NCBI RefSeq assembly: GCF_937927635.1 | Contig: NZ_CALBRW010000028.1 | Span: 1-53,748 of the forward strand | DNA length: 53,748 nucleotides | Direction of reading: 5' to 3' | Origin: an uncultured Microbacterium sp. | GTDB taxonomy: Bacteria > Actinomycetota > Actinomycetes > Actinomycetales > Microbacteriaceae | Shown: in pieces, positions 27,224 through 35,964 of the stretch | Position numbering within the stretch: position 1 is the first letter of the stretch | How the letters are laid out: each line of letters starts with the position of its first letter | Notes under the pieces: generated by a model | The model's database searches: none | Told to the model about the DNA's origin: nothing | What the model saw: only the letters and a program-made list of their open reading frames with translations | Position numbers and translations under genes: made by a program

Positions 27224-27244
27224 TACACTGTTTGCATGCAAACA
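27224..27244 (+). promoter_or_regulatory. Leaderless -10 and 16-bp palindrome over the DUF433 start codon
   Basis: TACACT (27224-27229) ends 6 nt before the ATG at 27236, the geometry of a leaderless mRNA. TGTTTGCATGCAAACA (27229-27244) is a perfect palindrome spanning the start codon. This fits tight autorepression of a toxin-antitoxin operon. Confidence 0.6.
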
Positions 27245-27910
27245 CGAGCAACCGAGACGGCTTACACGACGCCGATCTACTCGCTGAACGAGGCGGCGCA
27301 GATCATCCGCGCGCCTGCTTCGTCGTTCGCACGGTGGGCCCACGGGCACCGTTTTCGCCAGCGGAGCGAGGGCAAGTGGGGCTGGAGCGAGCCGATTCTG
27401 ACGGGCGTCGGCAACGGCCGAGGATTCACCGTTCCGTTCGACGCTCTCGCCGAGGGATACGTCGTCGAAGCGTTCCGCCGGGCCGGCTTGCCCATGGCAC
27501 GCATCCGACCCGCGGTTCAGATCCTGCGCGATGAGCTGGGCCTGGAGCACGCGCTGCTCAGCGATCGTCTCAAGACCGACGGCGCCGAGATCCTGTTCGA
27601 GAACGGTGATCGCGACCTCGTGGTCGTCCGCAACCATCAGGGCGTGTTCCGCGACGTGGTCGAACAGTACCTGCAGACGATCACGTACAGCAACGGACTG
27701 GTCCAGTCCGTGCAGCTTCCGACGTACGAGGGTGCCGCAGTCGTCGTCGACCCGCTGCGGAACTCCGGCCAGCCGACCATCGCGAAGCTGGGGGTACGCG
27801 TGGAAGATGTGGTCAGCCGGGTGCGTGCCGGTGAGTCGATGATGGAGGTCGGAGACGACTTCGGACTGTCGGATGCCGAGATGCGATCGCTCTGGGTTCA
27901 GGCCGCCTGA
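27236..27910 (+). CDS. DUF433 antitoxin with N-terminal HTH
   Basis: This 224-aa protein starts at the ATG inside the palindrome TGTTTGCATGCAAACA. The N-terminus (TTPIYSLNEAAQIIRAPASS, FARWAHGH) is a MerR-like DNA-binding segment. The C-terminus (VVVDPLRNSGQPTIAKLGVRVEDVVSRV and GLSDAEMRSLW) is the DUF433 domain, the usual antitoxin partner of DUF5615 toxins. The toxin gene follows after 4 nt. It probably represses its own promoter and neutralises the downstream protein. Confidence 0.83.
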   Translation: MQTRATETAYTTPIYSLNEAAQIIRAPASSFARWAHGHRFRQRSEGKWGWSEPILTGVGNGRGFTVPFDALAEGYVVEAFRRAGLPMARIRPAVQILRDELGLEHALLSDRLKTDGAEILFENGDRDLVVVRNHQGVFRDVVEQYLQTITYSNGLVQSVQLPTYEGAAVVVDPLRNSGQPTIAKLGVRVEDVVSRVRAGESMMEVGDDFGLSDAEMRSLWVQAA

Positions 27911-27914
27911 GACC

Positions 27915-28319
27915 ATGGCCGACGCCCGCTTCCTGCTCGACCGCTCACTGGGCGGGAAGCTGCTGATCGCGCGGTTGCGTGGTGCCGGGTGGAATGCTCG
28001 CACCCTCGCAGAAGAATATGGCGATGCGCGCGCCCAGGCGATGTCGGACGACGAGTGGATCGCATCCGGAACAGCATCCGGATTCATCCTGCTGGCGAAG
28101 GATCACCGGATCGCGTCCCGTCCGCTCGAAGCTCGGGCGATCTATATGCATGACGCGCGTGCGATCGCATTCGCGAACGGCAACCTGACAGCGACAGAGA
28201 TGGGCGACCTGTGCTTGCAGTACGAGAAGGCCATCCATCGGATGTCGTCAGCTCACCCGCCGTTCGTCATGTCGCAGGGCAAAGGTGGGTTGAGGCGCAA
28301 GAACCTGAACTTCCCGTAA
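27915..28319 (+). CDS. DUF5615 PIN-like toxin
   Basis: This 134-aa protein is paired with the DUF433 gene. It opens with a PIN-like FLLDRSLGGKLLIARLRGAGW, where an Asp follows the first strand. It then has MSDDEWIASGTASGFILLAKDHRI, in which LLAKDHRI resembles the late acidic motif of DUF5615/Mut7-C-type RNases. The expected activity is RNA cleavage in the cytoplasm when the antitoxin is lost. The start at 27915 is chosen by its position 4 nt after the antitoxin stop. Confidence 0.8.
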   Translation: MADARFLLDRSLGGKLLIARLRGAGWNARTLAEEYGDARAQAMSDDEWIASGTASGFILLAKDHRIASRPLEARAIYMHDARAIAFANGNLTATEMGDLCLQYEKAIHRMSSAHPPFVMSQGKGGLRRKNLNFP

Positions 28320-28377
28320 CGCACTGCTTCGGGCATCTGATCGGACCAGGGCCGTCGGGTCCTTGAGCGCGGTGAAC

Positions 28378-30435
28378 CTATTCGTCGAGCGCTTTCACGA
28401 GGGCATCCTGTGCGTCGTTGTAGAAAATGAACGAGACTTTTGTAGCGACCTCGTCGCTGACGTCGAGGAGTTGGCGGCGAGCTGACACCGGGAGCAAAAG
28501 GGCCGTCGCTCCCTTTTCCATCGCGTGCTCGGCGAGTTGCGCTGCGTTGAGGATCGTCTCGACGCCACCGCCGAGCGACAGGTTGCCGACAGCGATCAGG
28601 CCGCCACGGATAGACCGCTGGAGCATCGCCGAGGCCAGCGAGAGAAGGATCGGCAGTCCGAGCCCGGCGCCAGTCTTGGCTGCGTCGAGCGCGCGTATCT
28701 GAGCAGTGAGGTTATGCTCGCGCGGGTCGCGGTCGCCCACGAGTTGTCTCGCCTGGGCGATGAGGTTCTGCTCCGCGACCTTGAAGCTCTCCCGGAGCGT
28801 GGCGGGTGCGGCCTGGTTGAGGAGACCGCGTGCGCCAGAGCCGGGCGTGTCCGCCGCCTCGATTCGGTAGAGTCCCGGGCCAACGTCGCCGCCACCCTCA
28901 GAGATCGCCCACACCTGGCCAGGGGGCAGTGGATCAAGGCCGATCGAGTCGGGGCTCGCGAGCTCGGGAGTCGAGACGAACTGCTCGACTCCCTCGCCGA
29001 GGCGGTAGCCGAACTGGGTGTTGCGGAACTCTGCTGCGCCAATGCGGCGCTGCTGTTCCTTGACGCGACGGCGGCACTCCAGAGCGATACGCACCGCCCA
29101 TTCGAGGTCCTCATCGGAGATCGCGGCTTCAGCGTCGGGATACACGAGCTTGAGCAGGCCATCGACCGTCTTGTTGACGGCCGACAGGTCTCGGCCAGAC
29201 AGCGCATCGGAATAGTTGACCCGGCCCTGGATCGAGGTAAGGCGCGACTGGTCACGAAGGCGCGACCAGCACTCGGAGAGGAAGTCGCTCACGAGCCCGA
29301 AGTGCTGGGTGAAGTAGGTCGGGTTGAGCTTGGGAACATCCCAGCCGGGTAGGTAGGCATGGATGCGGTCCATGAAGGCCGTATCATCGCGCATCTCCGG
29401 GGGCAGCGGCGAGAGCAGGTGGCCGATCCGCTGCTGGTGGGCGACGTCCACGTCGAAGTTCCCGACCAACATGATCGAACCGTCAGCCCGGATGGACTCA
29501 CGGCCGCGAGAGAACTCACCCGACTCCATGTAGCCCTTCATGATGTTGACGCCGTCCTTTTGGTCGAAAGAGACGCCGGAGACCTCGTCGAAGCAGACGA
29601 CGTCGTACTGTGCGACGAGGCCGCGTTGTCCAGTGGCGTTGTTGACGAACATCCGGGCAACGGTCGCCTTGCCGCCGGAGATCAAGTGCGCGTAGGGCGA
29701 GACTTGCTGGAACAGGTGGGACTTGCCGGTGCCACGAGGTCCTAGTTCGACCATGTTGAAGTTCCGCTGCACGAACGGGACCATGCGCAGCAGCAGCACG
29801 TCTTGTTCGCGCTCGGTGAGTTGCGCAGGTTCGAAGCCCACTGACCGAAGCAGGAGGTGCTTCCACTGCTCTGTAGTGAACCGTGAGCGACCTTCGGCCA
29901 AACGCGAGAGCGAGTCGCGGGTTGACAGCTGAATGGGGCGAAGCGACCCGACAGCGAAAGGCTTGCCGTTGTTCTCGTCAGCGATCGCGGCGTCGTAGAC
30001 CAGGTCGACCTCGGCGTAGAAGCCACCAGTCAGCATGCGCTCGTTCTCGCGGACAACGGCATCGTCGATACGCACGTCTCGGAGTCCAAGGCTCGGCAGC
30101 TCGGCGACATAAGCGTTCGACTTCGCATCGAGACGGGCCTTGACGAGATCGATGAGCTTGACAGTCATGCGCTCACGCGCGCGCGACTTGAAGAGCTCCT
30201 CTTCACCAGCCCGCACAGTGCGGTCGGCGAGCAGCCGCCGCACGACCTGAAGCCCTTCTTCGATCTCCTCCGGGTCGGTCGTGGCGCAGTAGCGTCCGAT
30301 GAGGAACTCTCCGACGTAAGTCGGGACGGGATACGCACCCTTGAATTGCTGAGCCAGATCCTTGCGAACGACGTACCCCTCGAAGGCTGACGCTGCGGTC
30401 GTGTCGATCTCGTCGAGTGTGACTGCTTCGGTCAT
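28378..30435 (-). CDS. brxL: BREX protein BrxL (AAA+/Lon-like)
   Basis: This 685-aa protein is the last gene of a type 1 BREX operon. BrxL is an AAA+ DNA-binding motor required for blocking phage replication in studied systems. The start at 30435 overlaps the pglZ stop (ATGA). The N-terminal region (YVVRKDLAQQFKGAYPVPTYV) is followed by the AAA+ core with Walker A GPRGTGKSH and Walker B VVCFDEVSGV. A C-terminal Lon-like domain holds GLIAVGNLSLGGGVETILNAA. Where Lon proteases have the catalytic Ser (xPSAG) this protein reads TGAGLG, and no matching Lys is evident, so peptidase activity is doubtful. Confidence 0.93.
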   Translation of the reverse strand: MTEAVTLDEIDTTAASAFEGYVVRKDLAQQFKGAYPVPTYVGEFLIGRYCATTDPEEIEEGLQVVRRLLADRTVRAGEEELFKSRARERMTVKLIDLVKARLDAKSNAYVAELPSLGLRDVRIDDAVVRENERMLTGGFYAEVDLVYDAAIADENNGKPFAVGSLRPIQLSTRDSLSRLAEGRSRFTTEQWKHLLLRSVGFEPAQLTEREQDVLLLRMVPFVQRNFNMVELGPRGTGKSHLFQQVSPYAHLISGGKATVARMFVNNATGQRGLVAQYDVVCFDEVSGVSFDQKDGVNIMKGYMESGEFSRGRESIRADGSIMLVGNFDVDVAHQQRIGHLLSPLPPEMRDDTAFMDRIHAYLPGWDVPKLNPTYFTQHFGLVSDFLSECWSRLRDQSRLTSIQGRVNYSDALSGRDLSAVNKTVDGLLKLVYPDAEAAISDEDLEWAVRIALECRRRVKEQQRRIGAAEFRNTQFGYRLGEGVEQFVSTPELASPDSIGLDPLPPGQVWAISEGGGDVGPGLYRIEAADTPGSGARGLLNQAAPATLRESFKVAEQNLIAQARQLVGDRDPREHNLTAQIRALDAAKTGAGLGLPILLSLASAMLQRSIRGGLIAVGNLSLGGGVETILNAAQLAEHAMEKGATALLLPVSARRQLLDVSDEVATKVSFIFYNDAQDALVKALDE

Positions 30436-32765
30436 TCGACGCCTCCTACCGTGGTTGGCGCTTGCGCTAGAACTCCACCGCTCGAGTCGAGTAGTACGAC
30501 CCATGCGTTCGCCCCGGCAGGGGCCTGTTCCTCGTCGACCAGCACCTTGACCTCGCCCGGTTCGGTGGGCGGCTTCGGACCGCCGACGGCGCTCGATGCG
30601 TCGGCGGGGCGAAGCCGAACTTCGGCAACCACTTCGGCCTCGGCAGGGCCGTAGTCGATGCGGCATCGCTGTCCGGTCCATCGAACAGCTTCAATCTGGA
30701 CGGGTGCAGCGGCCGAACGACCACGCGTCACGGTGACGACGGGAATCACGCACTCCTGGGGACTCAAACCGCCGTGCTCGTACAGGCGGCCCGACTCGAA
30801 TGCAGCAGTTCCCGGTGCGCTGACCATGTCAACGGACGAGTCCCAAGTCCAGGCCAGGATCGGAAAGTCCGGGCGCGCCGCGGTAGCCTTCAACCGCGCC
30901 ACACGCGGCTTACGAGCAGCATCGCCTTCCGTGACTTGTATCGGGAGGTTGACCTTCTGCGCTGCTCGGCCGGGCAAGAGGAAGCCGTGATCGGTGACCA
31001 CGACAACCTTGCGCCAGCCTGCGTCGAGCAGTGCACGAACCCGCTCGGCGACGAGGTCGAGGTGGTGGTCGACGAGGTCCGCCATCTGGTGCCCGTGCGA
31101 GTGGCCCAGCGAGTCGATCATGTTCGTCTGCGTCCAGGCCTTTCCGGCCGGGTCTCCGACCTGAGCGGTGTCCCAGTCGAGGAACTGCACCTCTGCTGCG
31201 GCGAGGGCCGACCGCAGCACTGCACCCTTCACAGATCGCCCCTGATCATCGGCCGCGTCGAAAGCAGCGCCGCCAGCGATGCTGATTTTGATCGGTGCCA
31301 CCGCCGGCTGGCCGGTTGGCGTGACGCTGGGGAATGCTGCCTGGCGCGGCTCCACAACTACCGCGAGATCTGACAGCCGGCGAGCAACACGGGCGGCCAG
31401 GTCGTACCGCAGTGCATCGACATAGACCACGCACGTTCCGGCGACTATGTCGAGGCCCGTCTGGCCGCTGTACCTGCCAACTGCGGCCTTTTGGAATGCT
31501 CGTGCCGACTGATCGACCCAGGGGTCGTAGATCGCGGCGAGCGCGTGAGTGACAGCGGACCTATCCTGCGCGGTCTTGGCCGTCGCGATCGTCCGCAGCG
31601 CGAGGCCATCGATCACGTGGCCTTCGTCGCTAAACCAGGCAATCTGAGTCTTGAGGTCTGTTGCTTTCGAAGCGGTCGCGACACGGTCTGCCAGTTCCGC
31701 GAGGTGGCCAACTGCCCGCGCAAGGGGCGCCTGTCCGAGAGCAGCCCAGACGCTTTCTTCGCGCGACGTGTGTTCGGCAGCGAGCTCCTGAACGCGACCA
31801 CGTGGGTCGGGATGAGTTCCCAATGCATCGAGCGCCGACCTAAGCGCGTCCTCCTCGTCGCGGTTCCATGAGGGCCACGAGTCAGGGTGTGGGTCGGCGT
31901 CTCCAAAGAGCGGCACCACAGAGGGCCGCGCCTGATCGAGCAAAGCAGGAAGGTGCGGGTAACGGCTTGGGTTCTCCGCAAACCGTTGCCAGACAGCTCC
32001 CCACTCGCCCCTTCGGCCGCCGAGCTTGCTGGCTGCGGTGAGCGCGCCGTCCTTCTCAGGGCCAAAGCCGTAAACGGACTTGCAGGAGGCGACAAGGGCC
32101 TGCCACTGCGCACCTTCGAGCGAAGCCCTCACCTCATCCGGGTCGTTCATCCATTCGAGGAGGGTGCGAACCGTGTCATCGAGCACGAGGTGGTGCAGGC
32201 GAGAGGAATCGAGGCGCCCCATACGCCTGAGGTCGTCGATGTCCTCGAAGAGGAACTTGTCCAGCACCTGAGCGAGGGCCGCCTTCGTTGCACTGTCGCT
32301 CGCGATGTCGAGCCCGGCGCCCTGCTTCGACGCGAGGAACGAGTGCGGCGTCCATGGCGTCTGGCCATGGGCGGAGGGCCACCAGTTCGAGCGGATCGCA
32401 ACCTCGGCCAGTGGCGCGAGCGAGTCATCGAGGACCGCTGCCTCGTCGACGGAACCTCGGCTGACACCAGGCAGGTAGATCACCCACGGATTGCGCTCAT
32501 CCCGTTCGGCGAGATGGGTTGGCAGTTCCGCTGACTCGGGTGAGGCAAGAACGGCTCGAAGCCAAAGCGCGGGACCTCGTGCGGCTGCGGGGTCGTACTC
32601 TCCGAGCACCAAGATGGGCACTGCCTCCTGGAGGAGGCCTATCACTGGCTCCCAGGTGTGCTCAGGGTCGGCCCACAGAACAGCCGCTGGGGCCGAGTTC
32701 GCCCCCGCGTTGAAGGCAGCAGCGTCACGGAGGGCTTTGGCGACGACGGCGCGGACGAGCGTCAT
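30432..32765 (-). CDS. pglZ: BREX-1 phosphatase-like protein PglZ
   Basis: This 777-aa protein is of the PglZ family, whose core has the alkaline phosphatase fold. Metal-site-like segments are visible: CVVYVDALRYDLAARVA, VVVVTDHGFLLPG and YEHGGLSPQECVIPVV. In BREX, PglZ is needed for both modification and exclusion. It overlaps pglX and brxL by 4 bases at each end. The length and the N-terminal half resemble the shorter PglZ variant (type B) of BREX-1 loci. Confidence 0.93.
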   Translation of the reverse strand: MTLVRAVVAKALRDAAAFNAGANSAPAAVLWADPEHTWEPVIGLLQEAVPILVLGEYDPAAARGPALWLRAVLASPESAELPTHLAERDERNPWVIYLPGVSRGSVDEAAVLDDSLAPLAEVAIRSNWWPSAHGQTPWTPHSFLASKQGAGLDIASDSATKAALAQVLDKFLFEDIDDLRRMGRLDSSRLHHLVLDDTVRTLLEWMNDPDEVRASLEGAQWQALVASCKSVYGFGPEKDGALTAASKLGGRRGEWGAVWQRFAENPSRYPHLPALLDQARPSVVPLFGDADPHPDSWPSWNRDEEDALRSALDALGTHPDPRGRVQELAAEHTSREESVWAALGQAPLARAVGHLAELADRVATASKATDLKTQIAWFSDEGHVIDGLALRTIATAKTAQDRSAVTHALAAIYDPWVDQSARAFQKAAVGRYSGQTGLDIVAGTCVVYVDALRYDLAARVARRLSDLAVVVEPRQAAFPSVTPTGQPAVAPIKISIAGGAAFDAADDQGRSVKGAVLRSALAAAEVQFLDWDTAQVGDPAGKAWTQTNMIDSLGHSHGHQMADLVDHHLDLVAERVRALLDAGWRKVVVVTDHGFLLPGRAAQKVNLPIQVTEGDAARKPRVARLKATAARPDFPILAWTWDSSVDMVSAPGTAAFESGRLYEHGGLSPQECVIPVVTVTRGRSAAAPVQIEAVRWTGQRCRIDYGPAEAEVVAEVRLRPADASSAVGGPKPPTEPGEVKVLVDEEQAPAGANAWVVLLDSSGGVLAQAPTTVGGVE

Positions 32766-35700
32766 TCGGCACCTCCCGCCTCGCGCCGGGCGGCACGGCG
32801 CTCCTCAAGCGTCGGGTGCAAATCGTTGTGCCGTTCCGACCCGTCGGGATTCGTCCCGCGGTCTTTCTTCCAGTGCACGTTGACCTTGGAGCGCAGCACG
32901 CCAGCAGTGATAAACGGCCGAATGTTGAGACGGACACCGTCGTCGAGGTCAGGCGCCCAGCCGATTGGCTGCTCAGCCATCGACTTCCATCGCACGTAGA
33001 TGTCGTACGGCGGCGCGCCTTCGAGGATCAGCTTGAGTTTGCGCTGAAGTTCCTCAGCCGAGGCAAGTCGGGCATCGGCACCGGCTCGCTCCGCCCGCAC
33101 CTCATGCTTCTGCCGGTCAATCCATGCGCCGAGCGCAGTAAAAGTGAGCTTCTCAAGGGTCCGCCGATCAAGGCGGTGGTAGTTGACGATTGCCGAGAAT
33201 CCGTCCTTCCGCCCATCCCAGATGTGCCACAGGAACGGTCGGTTGTCGAAGACCTTCACATGCTGGGTGAAGAACGAGTCGCGAAGCCAGTCTTCCAGTC
33301 GCCCGTTCTTGCCGCCGGCCTCGATCACTAGCTTCCGTTCAAGCGCACTGGACCACTCCGTGCCGTACGCACGAGCGAGAAGTTCGCGGAGCCGCGTAGC
33401 AAGGTCTGGTTCGCCGGGGAGTGCCATCAACGCTGCGATGCCATCTGAGTCGGACAGGTCGTCCAGTGAGTCTCCGTGGGGCTCAGGCCACATGTACCCA
33501 AGGAGCCGTGCGACGGCCACCTGAAGCGGATGATCTGACGATGCCACGTCACCTCGAAACAGCCACTGCGTCGGATCGTCCGAAGCAGGACTCGGCAGCG
33601 ACCCAACCTGCTCCGCGACCTTCTGCCATCGCTCCTTGTCAAACGCGACCTTGACTACTGTTGCATTGGTGACCTTAAGTGTGTCGTCGATATCGCGGAC
33701 ATCTTCGCCAAACTCGTCGCTTGAACAATATGCCCAGATCGCCGGAAGATCAGCAGGGTCGCGAGGAAGAATCACCGCGGTGTTATTGTCGAAGTGATTT
33801 CCCGAATAGAGCGTGACGGGAAGCATCCCCATCTGGGAGACAGCAACGCCACTTTTTCCAAGCGCCGCTTTACCACGAATTGTTGCTCCAGGATCGTCCT
33901 GAAGTGGGCCATTGCCATTGCACCAGAGAATTACGTGCTCCCGCCCCCCGAACGGGCGCGTCGAACGCACCGTGCTCTGCTGATACTCCCAGCGGGTGAA
34001 GTCGTTAACTTCCCAGAAACAACGGCCGTACCGCGCATAGTCGCCTGTAGTGGTTCCGTTGAGGCCGCTTGCACGAAACTCGAGCAGTGTCGCCGCGTCC
34101 ACCCGTGTAAGCGTGATGCGTGAGTCGGGGTTCCTCACTTGGTCCGCTTGACCAACTCGCGAGACTGGTCCGCTCCTTAAGAGAGCAGCTTTGGCCTCAA
34201 CCCCACGCTCCTTGTGCGCAAGCAACGCAGATATTTGGTGGGAGGCCTCCGGCACCCTCCGCGACATGACCGTGAGAGTAACCTTAACGACCTCCCCGGA
34301 AATCTGACGAAAGGCACCAGCCCCCAGTCGCGCCGCGATCGCGAACGACTCCTTAGCCAGAAGAGCCTTTCGAAACTTGGTGTAGCTCTTCACGAGCCCC
34401 CAGTTCTGTGGCGACACGACAGCAACCGAACCGCCCGCCGACGCGAAATTCAGTGCTCGCTCAATAAATGCGGTCGAGATGTCTGCCTTGGCCGCCGGGT
34501 GATGCAGGTCCACGTAGCTGACAAGCCGGGCATCCATCGACTGCCGCTGCAAGTACGGCGGATTGGTGGCCACCAAAGTGTAGTTGCGGGACAGCAGGCT
34601 CGCTGCCTCCACTACGTCCGAAGCAACGTGACCCAATACTGTCGCCTCTTGCCGCTCGCGTGCAAGTAGCCGGCCAAGAGCAGCACCGACATCATCCCAG
34701 GTTGCACCAATGCTCATATCAGAGCCGAAGAGTGTTCCCTCCAGGTCACTGATTTGCGGCGTGATCAACGACCCAAGGGTGTCAGCGCTGCGGAACAACG
34801 AGTGAAGGCGCCCGAGCACCTTCGCAAGCTCCTCATCGTGAGCGGCAAACTCAAGCCACTCCTCTCTAGTGCCCCGCACGGGAACACCAGAGCAAGCAAT
34901 ATGCGGGGCGGGAAGCTCACGGAACCCACCCTGCTTCCATGCCTCCAGCGCCACGTTGAAAGTCGCGATCTGGGTGCAGCGCGGATCGAGTTCGAGCCCG
35001 TGGAGGTTGTCCCGGAGGACGGCATCCTGCGCTTCGTCCGGCGTGAGGCCCTCTTCCTCGGCACGCATACGCCAGAGCATTCCGAACATTGCAACGAGAA
35101 AATGACCGGAGCCGCAGCAGGGGTCTATTACCGTAACTTCGGCAGCACGCTCGGGCCACGCACTGAACGCGCCCGCCGTGGGTGTGCCGTCCTCGTTGCG
35201 ACGCAAATACTCCCAGCCGTCAACGAGCGAGGACTCGGGGTGAAGTGCAGCCCACCATGCACCGAGTGAGTTCTCCAGCAGGAACCGAACCATGTAGTTT
35301 TCGGTGAACAGCTGCGTGACGGGAGAGAGGTCGGCCCCGCCGATTTTGACGCCTGAGTCGTTGACGCGCTTCTTCTCGGCTGTCTGCCAGAACTGATACA
35401 CCCAGCCGAGCGCATCCTCGGTTGTGAACACCTCGGATGGGATGTCGATAAGCAGGTGTTCCAGCGCGTCGCGGTGCTCGGCGGCGAACCGGACTTGTAC
35501 CGAGGGGTCGGTGAGGCGGAACACACCGGGCAAGATCTCCGAGGCGAACCGTGCGGCAACGGCCCAGGCGTCCGGTTCGCCAAGGTCAGGCGCGAGATCG
35601 CCGCAGTCGTCCAATGACAACGGAATATCGCGGTAGTCCGGATGCCGCAATAGACCGTTGACTTCCAGGAAGCGAGCGAACAGCAGGCGATGCCACTGCT

Positions 35701-35962
35701 CGTAGGCGATGTCGTGCACGAGGTTGGTGAGTGCACCCGTGCGTGCGGTGTCATCGCCGAGCTGCCGTGCTTTGTCGCGTAGCGCAAGCCGGAGGTTGTT
35801 CTGCTCGTCACTCAAGTAGTTCGGACGGCTCGGCTCGGCGACAGCGAGAGCGCGCAGAGCATCCTCGGCAGCCCGCTGTGCAGCCTCGCGAGCGCGCTGC
35901 GTCTGGGCGTCGAGAAATCGTCGTTGGTCGGAGTTGAGGACCTTGGTTGTTGCCGTCGTCAT
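32762..35962 (-). CDS. pglX: BREX-1 adenine-specific DNA methyltransferase PglX
   Basis: This 1066-aa N6-adenine methyltransferase marks host DNA at a non-palindromic site so BREX can tell self from phage. The SAM-binding motif I is VTVIDPCCGSGHFLVAMF and the catalytic motif IV is LVATNPPYLQRQ. The C-terminal target-recognition half (about 32.8-34.4 kb) is visibly more AT-rich than the N-terminal half; the stretches at 33661-33720 and 33781-33840 are each about 50% GC by my count. That suggests exchange of specificity segments. It starts 2 bases after the brxC stop. Confidence 0.95.
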   Translation of the reverse strand: MTTATTKVLNSDQRRFLDAQTQRAREAAQRAAEDALRALAVAEPSRPNYLSDEQNNLRLALRDKARQLGDDTARTGALTNLVHDIAYEQWHRLLFARFLEVNGLLRHPDYRDIPLSLDDCGDLAPDLGEPDAWAVAARFASEILPGVFRLTDPSVQVRFAAEHRDALEHLLIDIPSEVFTTEDALGWVYQFWQTAEKKRVNDSGVKIGGADLSPVTQLFTENYMVRFLLENSLGAWWAALHPESSLVDGWEYLRRNEDGTPTAGAFSAWPERAAEVTVIDPCCGSGHFLVAMFGMLWRMRAEEEGLTPDEAQDAVLRDNLHGLELDPRCTQIATFNVALEAWKQGGFRELPAPHIACSGVPVRGTREEWLEFAAHDEELAKVLGRLHSLFRSADTLGSLITPQISDLEGTLFGSDMSIGATWDDVGAALGRLLARERQEATVLGHVASDVVEAASLLSRNYTLVATNPPYLQRQSMDARLVSYVDLHHPAAKADISTAFIERALNFASAGGSVAVVSPQNWGLVKSYTKFRKALLAKESFAIAARLGAGAFRQISGEVVKVTLTVMSRRVPEASHQISALLAHKERGVEAKAALLRSGPVSRVGQADQVRNPDSRITLTRVDAATLLEFRASGLNGTTTGDYARYGRCFWEVNDFTRWEYQQSTVRSTRPFGGREHVILWCNGNGPLQDDPGATIRGKAALGKSGVAVSQMGMLPVTLYSGNHFDNNTAVILPRDPADLPAIWAYCSSDEFGEDVRDIDDTLKVTNATVVKVAFDKERWQKVAEQVGSLPSPASDDPTQWLFRGDVASSDHPLQVAVARLLGYMWPEPHGDSLDDLSDSDGIAALMALPGEPDLATRLRELLARAYGTEWSSALERKLVIEAGGKNGRLEDWLRDSFFTQHVKVFDNRPFLWHIWDGRKDGFSAIVNYHRLDRRTLEKLTFTALGAWIDRQKHEVRAERAGADARLASAEELQRKLKLILEGAPPYDIYVRWKSMAEQPIGWAPDLDDGVRLNIRPFITAGVLRSKVNVHWKKDRGTNPDGSERHNDLHPTLEERRAARREAGGAE

Positions 35963-35964
35963 GG

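Noticed and set aside
28340..28365. Short GGACC/GGTCC hairpin between the DUF5615 toxin and brxL as a terminator
   Set aside because: Only a 5-bp stem with a 10-nt loop and no T-run; too weak to call, although the genes are convergent.
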